Assembly: GCA_001949185.1 (NCBI GenBank)
Contig: BDGG01000001.1
Coordinates: 8,992,711-9,056,710, forward strand
DNA: 64,000 nt
From: Ramazzottius varieornatus
Lineage: Eukaryota; Tardigrada; Eutardigrada; Parachela; Ramazzottiidae
Direction: 5' to 3'
Shown here in pieces: positions 40,543 through 50,748 of the stretch (positions are counted from its first letter, which is position 1; the number at the start of each line of letters is the position of its first letter). Position numbers and translations under genes: made by a program. The notes beneath the pieces were generated by a model. That model saw only the letters and a list, made by a program, of their open reading frames with translations. It was not told the origin of the DNA and did no database searches.

Positions 40543-43500
40543 CTAGATTCGCGTCTCCATTTTAGGAACTTGAACAGGTATATACAAGGAGGAACTGAGA
40601 CGACTAGAATCAGCCAAGGATGGTGCCGCTCTCTGGGGTCGCTCTTTGATATTCTCATAGAGACTACTGCTTCTAGCTGATCCATCCGTCGTTGCCGTTC
40701 GACCGACAAACGAAGGCTGCTCATCCTGGAAGACACTGGCCGTCTGGGAAGGTAGTGGGGCGTAGACCGTGTGCTGTAGGGCAATGACGCTTCTGCTGGC
40801 GTTCTCTTCCGCCTGCAACTTCTTGGAGGCGTCCCAGCACGTCTTGGGTAGGTCCTTCCTCGCCAGCCAGAAGACCACCGTCGCTTCCATATTCCATACT
40901 AACACCGATACGAAAGCCATGTACGGACTCAGCGTCGAGTCTTTCAGCCAGTACGGCAAAGCTGCCAGGCTTAACGTCGCGACAAACAGTGTCAGATACA
41001 GAAGGAGAACGGTGGCGTGGTAATTGTAACCCAACTTTCCATCATCCAACACCGTTGACAGAACAAGCTTCTTCTTCCTCCTAGAGGAAATGACGATGGT
41101 AACGAAGAGCATGAACGAGGCAAGTATCATGACAGTAATGGGCACAAGGAATAGGCAGAGATTGGCTTGGGCTCTTGTGTTGGTATGCAGGAAGGCGGCC
41201 AAACAAGTAACCAACACGGGAACTCCCCAGCCAAACAAATACAGACCGCCTAGACCAACCCGTGCTCCGGACCCCTGAATATCACCATTAGGCAGTGCCC
41301 TTGCCGCTTCAACGTCCACTTCCAGCAGGCCCTGCATGGCCGCTGCTCTTTGGGGACTGTAGCCGGTCCTCTGGCGAGCTACAACACTCCGTCGATGGCG
41401 GAATATGGTGTACAAGCCCAGGAAGATCCAGGTGAGGATGGTGAGGGTGAAGTAATGCAGGACGAAGGCGACGACGGCGGTGACGGAGCGGTTGGGGCTG
41501 TAGTTGAAGGCCGTGCTGTACAGCAGCAGCAAGGCCAGGACAGCGCTCCAGGTGTTCAGCAAGGAGTGCCTAAAGACGCGGTCGAGGACCATCGAGGAAA
41601 AGTAAATGGCGTACAGGAAGAGGAGGGAGAGGTGAACGACGATGGCCAGGACGCAGCCGATAAAGACCAGGATGGGAATTGCGCCAGTTGAGCGGGGGCT
41701 TCCGGTGTGTTGCGCCAGAAACACTTCCAACGGCTGCGAAAAGAAACAAAAGCCTCTTGATTATTTTATAAGGCTTTTCACATTAATTCTTGGTGACAAA
41801 TGGATTTGAGTTAAATTTCTATAACGTATTCAGATTTCGGTATTGGCTGTTTTTTTTGGGACAGTGTGCGCCGCTTCACCTGGATGATGGTAACGAATGT
41901 TCCAATGGACCCACATTGGACCTTCACAAACTCGGAGTCTTCTGGCCTCTCGACTTCCAAACAGTTACCGAACATGTCTTTGATCTGTTCAGAGAATGCC
42001 CATGGTGAAGCTTGTTCGGGCAAGCCCGATGCCTGCAGCTCCACAGTCCACTTTCTCGGTGCAGTTCCGGGTTGATTATGGAGAGGGAAGACACCGATGA
42101 CCATACTGATCGGTGTGTGGGCCCTGTCCAAGGTCGCCGCGAATATCTTGACGTTACGGAAAGCCAGCACCAGTGCCCTTCCTTCCCAGTTGCCGTCTCT
42201 GTGGATTCTAATTGTGCTGTTGCGAAGACCGACCGCATCTGTGAAGATACCGAATCGAAATACTTTGAATTATTTTTCAATAAATTATTGGAAACGATTT
42301 CACAGAACAAACCTGTCTTGTCGATAGTTCCGGAACACTCAAGCTGAAGCCTGGTCAGCTCTCCCATGCCAACCTGGCAAGAGACTTGTTCGTCTCGGTT
42401 GAGCTGCACGAGGTTGAGGGCAAAGTGCTTGAGGGAAGTGGGCATTGTTTCGGCCATGAAGGAACACGTCGTCAGGATGATCTGCACGATGCGTTGCGAA
42501 AGGTTCAGCCTTTGCTGGCCTTCTTCCAAGATGGTGTAGGACGTGTTGAGGAGCCAGTTAACGATGGGGAGGACTTCGCTGTGCAGACTGGCCTTCGTCG
42601 AACCTTCCTGAAAACACCGCAAACATGAACAAAGGGGATCCACTTCAAGCACCTGCATACGTCCTTATTACGGCAGCTGCATAGTTCGACGTACCCAGGT
42701 ACATAACGCTCGAGAACCTGCATGCAGGATTAAATGATGAAATGCAGGGTTCGATAATTATATGCATGTATGTAACACTCGATCTGTGTACGTTCTTACT
42801 GCAGCATACGCAGGGTTCGTTGTATGCAGGCATACGAAAACCTGAGCATACTCCAACACGATAGATGCGGAGATGGATGTATGCAGGCATTTGAGATAAA
42901 AATGATATCTCTTACCGCGTGGCTCAAGATGTTTTCCAGAGCCTGAAGAACCAAATCGACATAGTCGGCATCGAGGATGACCCGATCGGTAGTTTCGTTC
43001 AGGATGTAGGTCTTGAGGATGGCCGGGACGAAGCTGGCCGATTCGGCGCTGACTTGACTACCGATGCGCGCCACGTATTCGCCCATCACTCGGGCAAACT
43101 CACTCGTCAGCTGGCAGCGCGACACGTCCAACTTCTGCCATTGTCCATCCGGAGCGCATATGTGACTGGCCAGCGGAGAATCGTCCTGCTCCGCCTCACA
43201 GGGAATGGTGGTGACTTGACCCAAAGCGAGGGTCTCTGGCCAGTAGAAACTACCGCGAGTGGTTAGTGTGTGGTTTGACGGACACTTCACCCCTACCGGA
43301 TCCAGTACCTGCAAAAAAAATTCATGAAAACTATTCCACCCATTCGTGAGGTCGGAAAAGAAGCTGTTAAACAAAAAGGCAAAACAACCGGTTCACATTT
43401 TCTAAACCTTCGCGACATTTGGAGTTTGGCAGTCAAACTCGCCAAAACTGTTTTCTCAAGTGGCGCACGCTTGCTGAGTGTTGGCTGGAGCCGTGAGCCA

Positions 43501-45653
43501 CTCGAAAAAACAACCTTGTCCAGTTTGTTTTCTTGATCTACTGCAAAATGACATCACAAAATGTACATAATAAGCATGTGTGAAAATATTGGCTTACCGA
43601 TAAGCGACGACTGGTGGTCTGGTTGTTGCGGGAGGTGTAGGCGAAGCAGGTCCAGTTGCCGTTGTGTTGCGCGGAGAGCTGGGTGATGTTCAGTCGTCCG
43701 ACAATGAGTCCGCGGTCGTCCGACAGCCGGAAGTCGACCGAGATGTTGGCTGGCAGCCCAGACTGGCCCAGCGACCACACCATGTGAGTACCGCCTTCGC
43801 CCAAGACGTTGGTGGCCCAGCATTCCATGCTAAAATTGTCGCCGGCGACGACCATCTGGTTGTGGGAAGGTGAAATGTCCAACCGATGCAGCTCGATCGG
43901 ATTGCCTAGCGCCACCAATGTAATATTAGCCACATCAGGCAAAACAGAATTTCTCTGTGGCTACTTACTTTCATTGCATGTAAATTCTTCTCCTCGTAAA
44001 CTGGATAAGCGGCGACCGCGGACCAGTCTGGGTGTGAAACAGGTGGTGGCAGCATCTTGCAAAAGTGACAGCTTGCCTTGGCGCAGTCGAACGGACAACC
44101 AAGACAAGTCACAATCACACATCAGCGGCGTCCCAGAAATACCTCTACATAACAGATGAGGAAGACATTTGAAAAAAAACGTGTATACAAACACGACACA
44201 CTGCCGGACGAAACTCAAAAGGATATCGGTCAGGAAATTCTGCACTGTGTACGTACAACTGTGTTATCGAAGGCAGAAGTTCCAAGCTGCGTTCTTGGAT
44301 TTGCGTGATAGGATTATCCGACAACAATCTGGAAGACAGCGAAATGGAACAACCGCCAAGGCTGACTTCAAAGTGGACCAAATACTGCTTTGCCACATTT
44401 TTAGAAATATGTTTTGGCTTCCTTCTGCTTTGGTTGAAATTCTTACAGTTTCTGAAGTTTTGGAAGTCCTCGGAACGATTCGAGCGAGACAACTGTCAGC
44501 TTGTTGAAGGACAGATCCCTGCAACATCAAAGTCCTCATTGAAAAACTTGCTGCCTTTCAGTCGCCAACAAGGAAAAGACGGTTAACCCGGAAAGGGTTT
44601 CCTCTTGCGTACTTACAGAACTTGAAGTTCGGTCATCCCCGTGAAGGCTCCCGCAGCCACGTCCGCAATTTGGTTATGGCTGACATTCCTACACAGTGGC
44701 AGAAGAAAAAGCATCAGCGGTCAGTGAAGGGCAGTGCAAACTGGAAAATTAACGATATCATCAGTATTCCTTCTGTCAAGCGTCTTGGCTGGACAACAAA
44801 ATCCATTTGACACAGTCGGTGGAGGTTATTTATTGGATAGATTAAACATTAACCTGACAAGAGCGATTAGCCTACAGCACCATCAGCATAAAACATCGAT
44901 TAAGACGACGCCTGCAGATGCTCGTCCTGATCTCTCCTTACGCCTCATATCGCACTCTTCCTCCTGTCTTCCGCCTTGAACTGTCAGACGGTATCACCAT
45001 TAACGTCTAACGATCATTACCGAATACATTCTTTCTTCTCTCCTCTTCTCTCCCCAATCCCTATACACCACACCGGGCCGATTACTCAATTAAAGACAAC
45101 AGAAGACGCCGACATGCCCTCATAAACCCATAAAGAATACCATCAGCGTTCCTGTTCGACACTGCCAAAAACAATTTGTGCCTTCCGCTTTACAACATGG
45201 TAAAAGGTCCTTACAGTGTCAGCAGAGTCGCCGTCACATTCTGGAATTCGTTCCGCTCCAATTTGGAGATCGAATTGCGGCTGAAATCTCTGTAAAAGAA
45301 TATTCAGATCATAATATAAATGGCACATGACGTCATGCGACGGCGAGATCATCAATACCGCACAGTGTATAGCCGATTCAGCGGTCTGACGCCGTCGTAC
45401 AACTTGATAATCTTAAATTGGAATCTGCATCAGAGTTTCTCGGACTGCTAAACAACGTAGAGCTGCGAATTTCGAGACTGACTCACAGAGCTGTGGTGTT
45501 CGGCAGTAAATGGGGAAGATGCTGGAGGATTTCTTTGGCCGTTTCCAGCTTTCCATGACACGCAAAGGTGGTGTTTCTCAGGATAGGACAATTCGCATGA
45601 ATGAGTGTGGCAAGCGTCATGCAAAGAAAAACACCGATAAGTGTTCCAGCCAT
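40543..45653 (-). CDS. Adhesion GPCR of subfamily A (ADGRA, GPR124/125-like), 11 exons
   Basis: Exons: 45653..45487, 45289..45215, 44688..44617, 44518..44447, 44328..44257, 44144..43969, 43905..43598, 43308..42916, 42607..42313, 42238..41880, 41733..40543; all phases fit; 1059 residues. Signal peptide MAGTLIGVFLCMTLATLIHA. Four leucine-rich repeats, each on its own 72-75-nt exon (for example DLSFNKLTVVSLESF), an LRR C-cap (CDCDLSWL), an Ig domain (FSMECWA to NWTCFAY), a hormone-receptor motif (HICAPDGQW), a GAIN region, then seven membrane helices in one exon and a cytoplasmic tail ending TRI, a class I PDZ ligand. LRR-Ig-HormR-GAIN-7TM is the ADGRA layout; in vertebrates these act in Wnt and polarity signalling. 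The GPS near residues 632-663 is degenerate (CGSIGTF in place of C.HLT.F). Confidence 0.93.
43457..43504. repeat. CAAGTGGCGCAC hairpin repeat in ADGRA intron
   Basis: CAAGTGGCGCAC at 43457-43468 and a degenerate inverse GTGAGCCACTCG at 43493-43504, in the intron between the Ig and HormR exons. Same motif as in introns of RFWD3, the SR gene and the guanylyl cyclase gene. Confidence 0.6.
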
Positions 45654-46252
45654 CCCTCTTCTGGAACGGAATCGCAGGAACGAAAGGTGGCCACAGTGCT
45701 TCAAGGAAAGCAACGATGTACCGGCTTCATCGGGAGGAATGCGAAACTTCCGGCGGCGGCAATTCTGCAAAGGGATGGAAACTTCATCACACACACAGAT
45801 GCACTTCATAAATCAGCCGCTTATCTTTAGCGTCTTTACCGTAGAGGCAGCATGCAGAGCAAGTTTCGTAAAGTGTGATCCACATGTAAAGGAGAGGCAA
45901 CAGATGAGTGTCGGAGGTATGAATGGATAATGGAACTTGTTGAAATCGGCCAATGTTTACATCGCCGGCAGAGTAAACGGTATAAAGTGCCATTTTTCCT
46001 CTTGTTCCACTCCCTCTTCAAAAGGGCCGTGCCCGACCACGCCTCGCTGCCGTAGCCATCCATTCACGATCGATTAGCCAAGTAACAGAACGAGGCGATA
46101 GGATGGCTCTCGAAGGAGGCGGAGGCAACAGCTCACGCTTCTGATTGTTGATTGTTCTGTTTCAGTTCGTAGTCGAAACAGCTGCAAGAACTCAGAACTC
46201 TGCTCAAGCTTTGCTTCCCAGTCGTAGCGTAGCGAATCTCGGGTCTGACAGG
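45654..46252. other. Shared upstream region of ADGRA and TOMM6
   Basis: The two genes start head to head about 600 bp apart. A possible 5' UTR intron acceptor (gtttcag) lies near 46165 before TOMM6. No TATA element was noticed. Confidence 0.4.
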
Positions 46253-46596
46253 ATGGATCCAGGAATGGCAGGATTCTTCATGGGGCCGGGAAGTGGAGCA
46301 CCGAGGAAACCGAAGTACGAAGGACGACTTGCCGTGCTCAACGACATCTACAATGATCCACTAAAATGGTGAGTTTTCTTTCGCAATCAGTCATCATGCT
46401 GCGGGCCTGCGGCTGGTGCAGTTGAAGTATCCGCAGTACAGAGTACTCTACCACCTGTCTATCTGTGTTCTCTAGGGGCATCATCAAGAGTCTCGTCTTC
46501 TTCGGAGGAGGCGTATACCTGGCGCGACAGCTGAAAGGACTGGATATTATGCAGATTGTGCAGCCGCCGTCTCCCGGTGCTTATCCCCAGTTCTAA
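46253..46596 (+). CDS. TOMM6: Mitochondrial import receptor subunit TOM6 homolog
   Basis: Small subunit that stabilises the TOM complex in the mitochondrial outer membrane. Exons 46253..46368 and 46476..46596 join at TG|G; 78 residues, close to the usual 74. A Gly/Pro-rich N-terminus is followed by DIYNDPLKWGIIKSLVFFGG, a single membrane helix ending VYLARQL, then LDIMQ, matching the VWLARNL...DLM block of vertebrate TOMM6. Tail to tail with NDUFA7 (436 bp between stops). Short protein, so the family call rests on the C-terminal third. Confidence 0.8.
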
Positions 46597-47032
46597 GCTT
46601 CCACGTCGTTGAGCTTTGTTTCGTTCTCTTCGTTTGTTTATTTTTATTCTTTACTTCTTGTGTCCACGTATCTTGCAGAATCCCGTCGAAATCTGGCTGC
46701 ACGATTGGATTGTAAACGTTCGACTTCGATGGTTCTGTGTTCGTGCTCAAAACTGATACATCTGGCGAGTAAATCATTTCAGCCAACTGCGATTCGAAGC
46801 TTCCCACAACGGACAGATTTCGAATTTTACAATCAAAGTATTCAACGACAGACGTCTGTAAAGCGGGCAAAGCTCTCAAAATGCAAGGTGAATTCGCCCC
46901 TGACGTAAAGACGACGTAAAAGATGACGTGACGCGTCAGTTCATCTGGGTAGTGACAGAACACACTGCAAATTCTTAATTTGTAATTTGAATATTCGAAT
47001 ATTTGATACAATCTACGTGAGACTGTTTCCTT

Positions 47033-47422
47033 CTATCTGGCATGTCCGAGATTTTGCGGGCTCTGTCCAGTTCCTGGTCGAGAAAACTTTATCTTTCCGA
47101 CCTCTTTGGCTTGATCCGTACGGGAACTGGGCAAGCCTTCGCCACCTGCTCCCAGAAGCTGCTCCTTGGACTTGTCGAGCACCAGCGTCGGTGGCTGCAT
47201 CTCACGTCGTCCATCCCGAGCGTAGTAGTAAACATTGGATAGCTTGTGGTACGGGCCACCAGGTATTTGAGGGGGAGGAGGGTTGTGGGAGCTTTGCTCA
47301 TCCGCAAAGCGATTAGGGTTGATCACCTCACGTCCGAAACACCAGTTGCGAAACGTCACCAGTGGCCAGGTTAGATCGCGATGGGCAAACTTCTGTGCCC
47401 ACGCCAACCTTGGACGTGACAT
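47033..47422 (-). CDS. NDUFA7: NADH dehydrogenase 1 alpha subcomplex subunit 7 (complex I)
   Basis: Accessory subunit of respiratory complex I, inner mitochondrial membrane, matrix side. One open frame, 129 residues. FRNWCFGREV and NPPPPQIPGGPYHKLSN, followed by YYARDGRRE and PPTLVL, match the conserved body of NDUFA7 (RNW, PPP.LP.GP.HKLS, YY.RDGRRE). The ATG at 47422 gives a plausible N-terminus, but the frame is open further upstream and a short 5' exon with the true start is possible. The C-terminal 40 residues are not conserved, as usual. Confidence 0.85.
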   Translation of the reverse strand: MSRPRLAWAQKFAHRDLTWPLVTFRNWCFGREVINPNRFADEQSSHNPPPPQIPGGPYHKLSNVYYYARDGRREMQPPTLVLDKSKEQLLGAGGEGLPSSRTDQAKEVGKIKFSRPGTGQSPQNLGHAR

Positions 47423-48601
47423 AACAGTACTCTTACAGGATAGTTCGAAACAGGTTGAGCCCAGGTGCTGCCTGCAAGAAATGAAGCATCATCAGTCCCT
47501 TTCTCGATGCTTGAGCTTCGTCGCCAGTCGACTCCCTTCGGCAACAGCAGTCCCGACGTTGTCGTAGTGCACCTACCTTCCACGAAGAAAACGCTAGTAC
47601 AGCAGTCAATTCGGCAAAGGAACTCTCATCATTCGCCAGATAACTTAGAGGGAACGTTTTCTCCACAACAACAGAATGAAAGACCAGCAACACAAGAAAA
47701 GTCTCGAACATTTGGACGAAAAATTCCCTCGGAAGTCGAAATCAACTTCGTGAACCTGCGGTCCGGCTCGGGCTGCTGGAGCACCGCCGGGTAAAAAATG
47801 CTTTTATAAGAACTGGTCGCCCTTGGTCCACATGGACCGCACTCGGAAATGCGATCTGAGCCGGTGAACGGTCAGACACCAACTTCTTTCTCGAATCTTA
47901 AATCTCACTATAGAGTTTGCAAGGACAGGTCAGGTCTCGTAAAAAGCCGGTCTCATCTTACGGTCTCATGTTTCGCCGAACTGTTGGCCAGCTTGAACGC
48001 TATGAACCGCCGCTATTGGCCGACCCGGAATCCGAGACCCAAGTCCTGAGATCAGGCCTGATTGAACTCAAAAAATTTCAAATTTTGATGAGACCGGTTT
48101 CCGTGACCATTCCGTAGTTCATGACCCCTAACTTTCGTACAAATTTACGGAAATACCAGACCACACATATGACACCCGGGAAATAGAACGCCACAAGGGC
48201 GGTGGTTGGCTTCTTGGAATACCGCGAGGTAAATCAATTAAATTTTCACGCCGCCATTCTTACTTTTGTGGAATGCTTCCCCAGCATCAAACGCATCGGA
48301 GTTTTCTGTTTAGCAATACCTCTCACAGATGAAGGGAGAATGGACAATTTTGCTCTTCAGCTCCTCTGATGCTGCATTGGCAGAAGATTAGCAAACGGAA
48401 GTCTTGCAGGATAACGCGGTAACTCGGAGCAATTCCCTTACTCAGCCAGCTCTCACAGAGATATCCAGCCTACCTTCCACCTCAACGACACCAAAGATAG
48501 CCACAAGGGGCATGCGCACCTTAGACTCAGCGAGGCTTTGATTTCCAGCCGTTCATTTCCGCATTCCGTCACAAGATGAAGGGGAGTCCACTTTCCCACA
48601 A
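47423..48601. other. Intergenic, nothing recognised
   Basis: Promoter region of NDUFA7 and of the next plus-strand gene. No coding signal or repeat was noticed. Confidence 0.4.
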
Positions 48602-49405
48602 ATGACAGCAGATTCATCCGAGTCTGGCTATCCGGCTCGGTCGCCATCCAGTGCCGGTTTTAAGAAGGCTAGACGTGCCCGCAAGGAAATGGGAAAGGAT
48701 TCCCCGCCGAAACGATTCAAAGCAGACAACTCATGTGACGAGCTTCTCGCCATCAACGCAGTGAATCTCTTCCAGTTTCCTTTAGAACCGGCGTACAAGA
48801 AAGCCAGGAAGAATGCTTTTTCAGCTTTTCACGAAGAGCGGCAACCAGCCGTTTATGGACACCATCAAGGAGCAGCAAGAGAAGAATGGAGACGGAATCC
48901 ACAACATGCAGTGCCCCGTGACAACTAATATTCGGTAATTTGGAAAGAGGCATCCCGAAATTCCGCCATCGGGTATCTTGAAATTAGCCTTATGAGTCAA
49001 CTGAGCGGCCAAAGCTGAAAACCCGTAGCTGGTCGTATGGGAGGGGTCAGAAATTCTCCTCAAATGCATATCCAGGCTTGGGTGCGCCAGCTACTGTGAT
49101 TGGCCAGGATGGTTGACTTTGCGGGCTCATTTCCGGCTCTACCACCAGACGACCCGCAAGAAATAGTGGAACTATCTGAGAAGGATTGCCTGGTAAAGGC
49201 TTTGGAAGAAAAGAAAGATGCGCAGCCCGCAGCGCCAGCGAAGTTGAAAGTTATGATGAAACCCAACGGTGCTTTGTACCGAGACGCTACCCTTGAAATG
49301 GTGAATGGGCAGAGAACAAGAGACGCAGTTTTCTCCATCGGCGGAAATGAGGATTCGAAGACGTTCTCCTTGGCTAGCCAGGCTGATACCAGTGGGTTTC
49401 TGTGA
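48602..49405 (+). CDS. Uncharacterised protein, nuclear-looking N-terminus
   Basis: Three exons inferred from phase and splice sites: 48602..48760, 48825..48934, 49108..49405; 188 residues. The N-terminal 50 residues are Ser-rich and basic with two likely nuclear-localisation patches (FKKARRARKE, PPKRFKAD). The middle exon reads FTKSGNQPFMDTIKEQQEKN and HNMQCPVTTNIR. The third starts MVDFAGSFPALPPDD and has an acidic helix (QEIVELSEKDCLVKALEEKK) and LKVMMKPNGALYRDA. I do not recognise the family. Codon usage and clean junctions suggest a real gene. It might be a small chromatin or transcription cofactor, but that is only a guess from charge pattern. Confidence 0.55.
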
Positions 49406-50303
49406 AGCAGAATTTCGGACCGGATTTCTGCTCAGGTACCTTTCTTCTACAGGCTCATTCCAGAAAAACGGAAAAGGTCTCACGATGCCACCGGTGTGGA
49501 AGTCACGAGTGAGCGGGCTCAAGTTAAAGTTGATTACGTTTGGATGAGATTGCGTATTAGTATGGGTTTAGGTTCACGGTAGAAGCGGCTTGCCAGAGTT
49601 ACATGAGGCCAGAACACTCCTGCCGAGGCGTCCACGCATACGATGCGCAATGCCGAGCGTAAAGAGAACTGATGCCACAGACGACATCGATGCCGAGTCG
49701 TCAAAGTCCATTTCGGTGGTGGTAACCATGATGCGATAGGCTTCGGCGAAGGGCACGAGGTGGACTGAACAGCAAAGGTGCTGTGGAGGAGGCGATACGG
49801 CTCTTCCGAAGCTTGTACGTATGTATTTGGTGCACCAGAAAGCTCTAACACTTCACAGGAATAAACTGCAGCTTCAGTCATCCAGATAAAGTAGTAAACT
49901 GGGTGAAGCTTTATGAAAGTTCCAGCAGAGTTTCAAGTTTCGCTTCCGGTTGGTACACCAAACATTGCGATGTGAGAGTGTCCGAAAGATGAGACAGCGA
50001 AATGAGACTTCTCGCACGCAGAAGTAATGACGTCATTATGAACTCTCGTAAAGCTTGATTGGGGCGGAGTTGACTTGTCCAAATCTGATACGTGTGAAAC
50101 TGAGAGTCGCAAATATGAGGGCAGTTTAAGAGACCAGATCCTGTCCTTGCAAACTCTACAATCTCTACACTCAACAGCTGACTTCGAACTTCCGAACGAG
50201 TTCAAACTTCCTTTTTCACGCACACTGAGTTGTCTTCACTCTTCAGTCTTCATCTTTACCGATTTGTCCACCGGTCCCTGCCTTATATCAACACGTCGTA
50301 TGC
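49406..50303. other. Intergenic, nothing recognised
   Basis: No coding exon or repeat recognised. Confidence 0.35.
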
Positions 50304-50561
50304 TTCTTGGAGGAAGTTGATGCACTAGAGCTTTTGGAAAGGAAAGAGGTAAGTCGGCCAGGTTGCTCTTCGTCAATAGATTATAGATCCGGCAACAGCA
50401 ACGTCCATTCGGGGAGCGACGCATTCGTTCCTTCCTATTCCAGATGTCGTATAATCCCCGAATCAGTTCGACGCTTGGCCTTCCGGAACCTGGAAGCGTG
50501 GAACTATGATGTGCTTCTTGCCGTACTGTATTTTCTCCAAGTGGTAAGTCGACGTAACTGA
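50304..50561 (+). CDS. Unassigned open frame upstream of RFWD3
   Basis: An 85-codon open frame reading LEEVDALELLERKE, then after a Ser/Gly-rich stretch IPESVRRLAFRNLEAWNYD and LLAVLYFLQ, just before a GTAAG donor. The amphipathic pattern looks coding. It could be a small separate gene or an upstream exon of RFWD3, but no ATG-led model was found that joins them in phase. Confidence 0.25.
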   Translation, partial: FLEEVDALELLERKEVSRPGCSSSIDYRSGNSNVHSGSDAFVPSYSRCRIIPESVRRLAFRNLEAWNYDVLLAVLYFLQVVSRRN

Positions 50562-50748
50562 TTGATTCTATCCGATCTATCTAGACTATCCTGCGTTATG
50601 GCTGATGCGACGCATTGAGGAAACGATTTTACATGTGTTTACCTGATGAAAAACGTCGTCATGCGCAGGTTAATCGGGTATGGTATGTGACAAGTTTTCG
50701 GTCTCAGGCAATTTGGACTTTCGAAGTCGGCTTGACAAATACTTCCTC

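Noticed and set aside
50307-50748. Treating the upstream open frame as the first exon of RFWD3
   Set aside because: The joined frame runs into a stop and does not give the RING frame; the RFWD3 start was placed at 50749.
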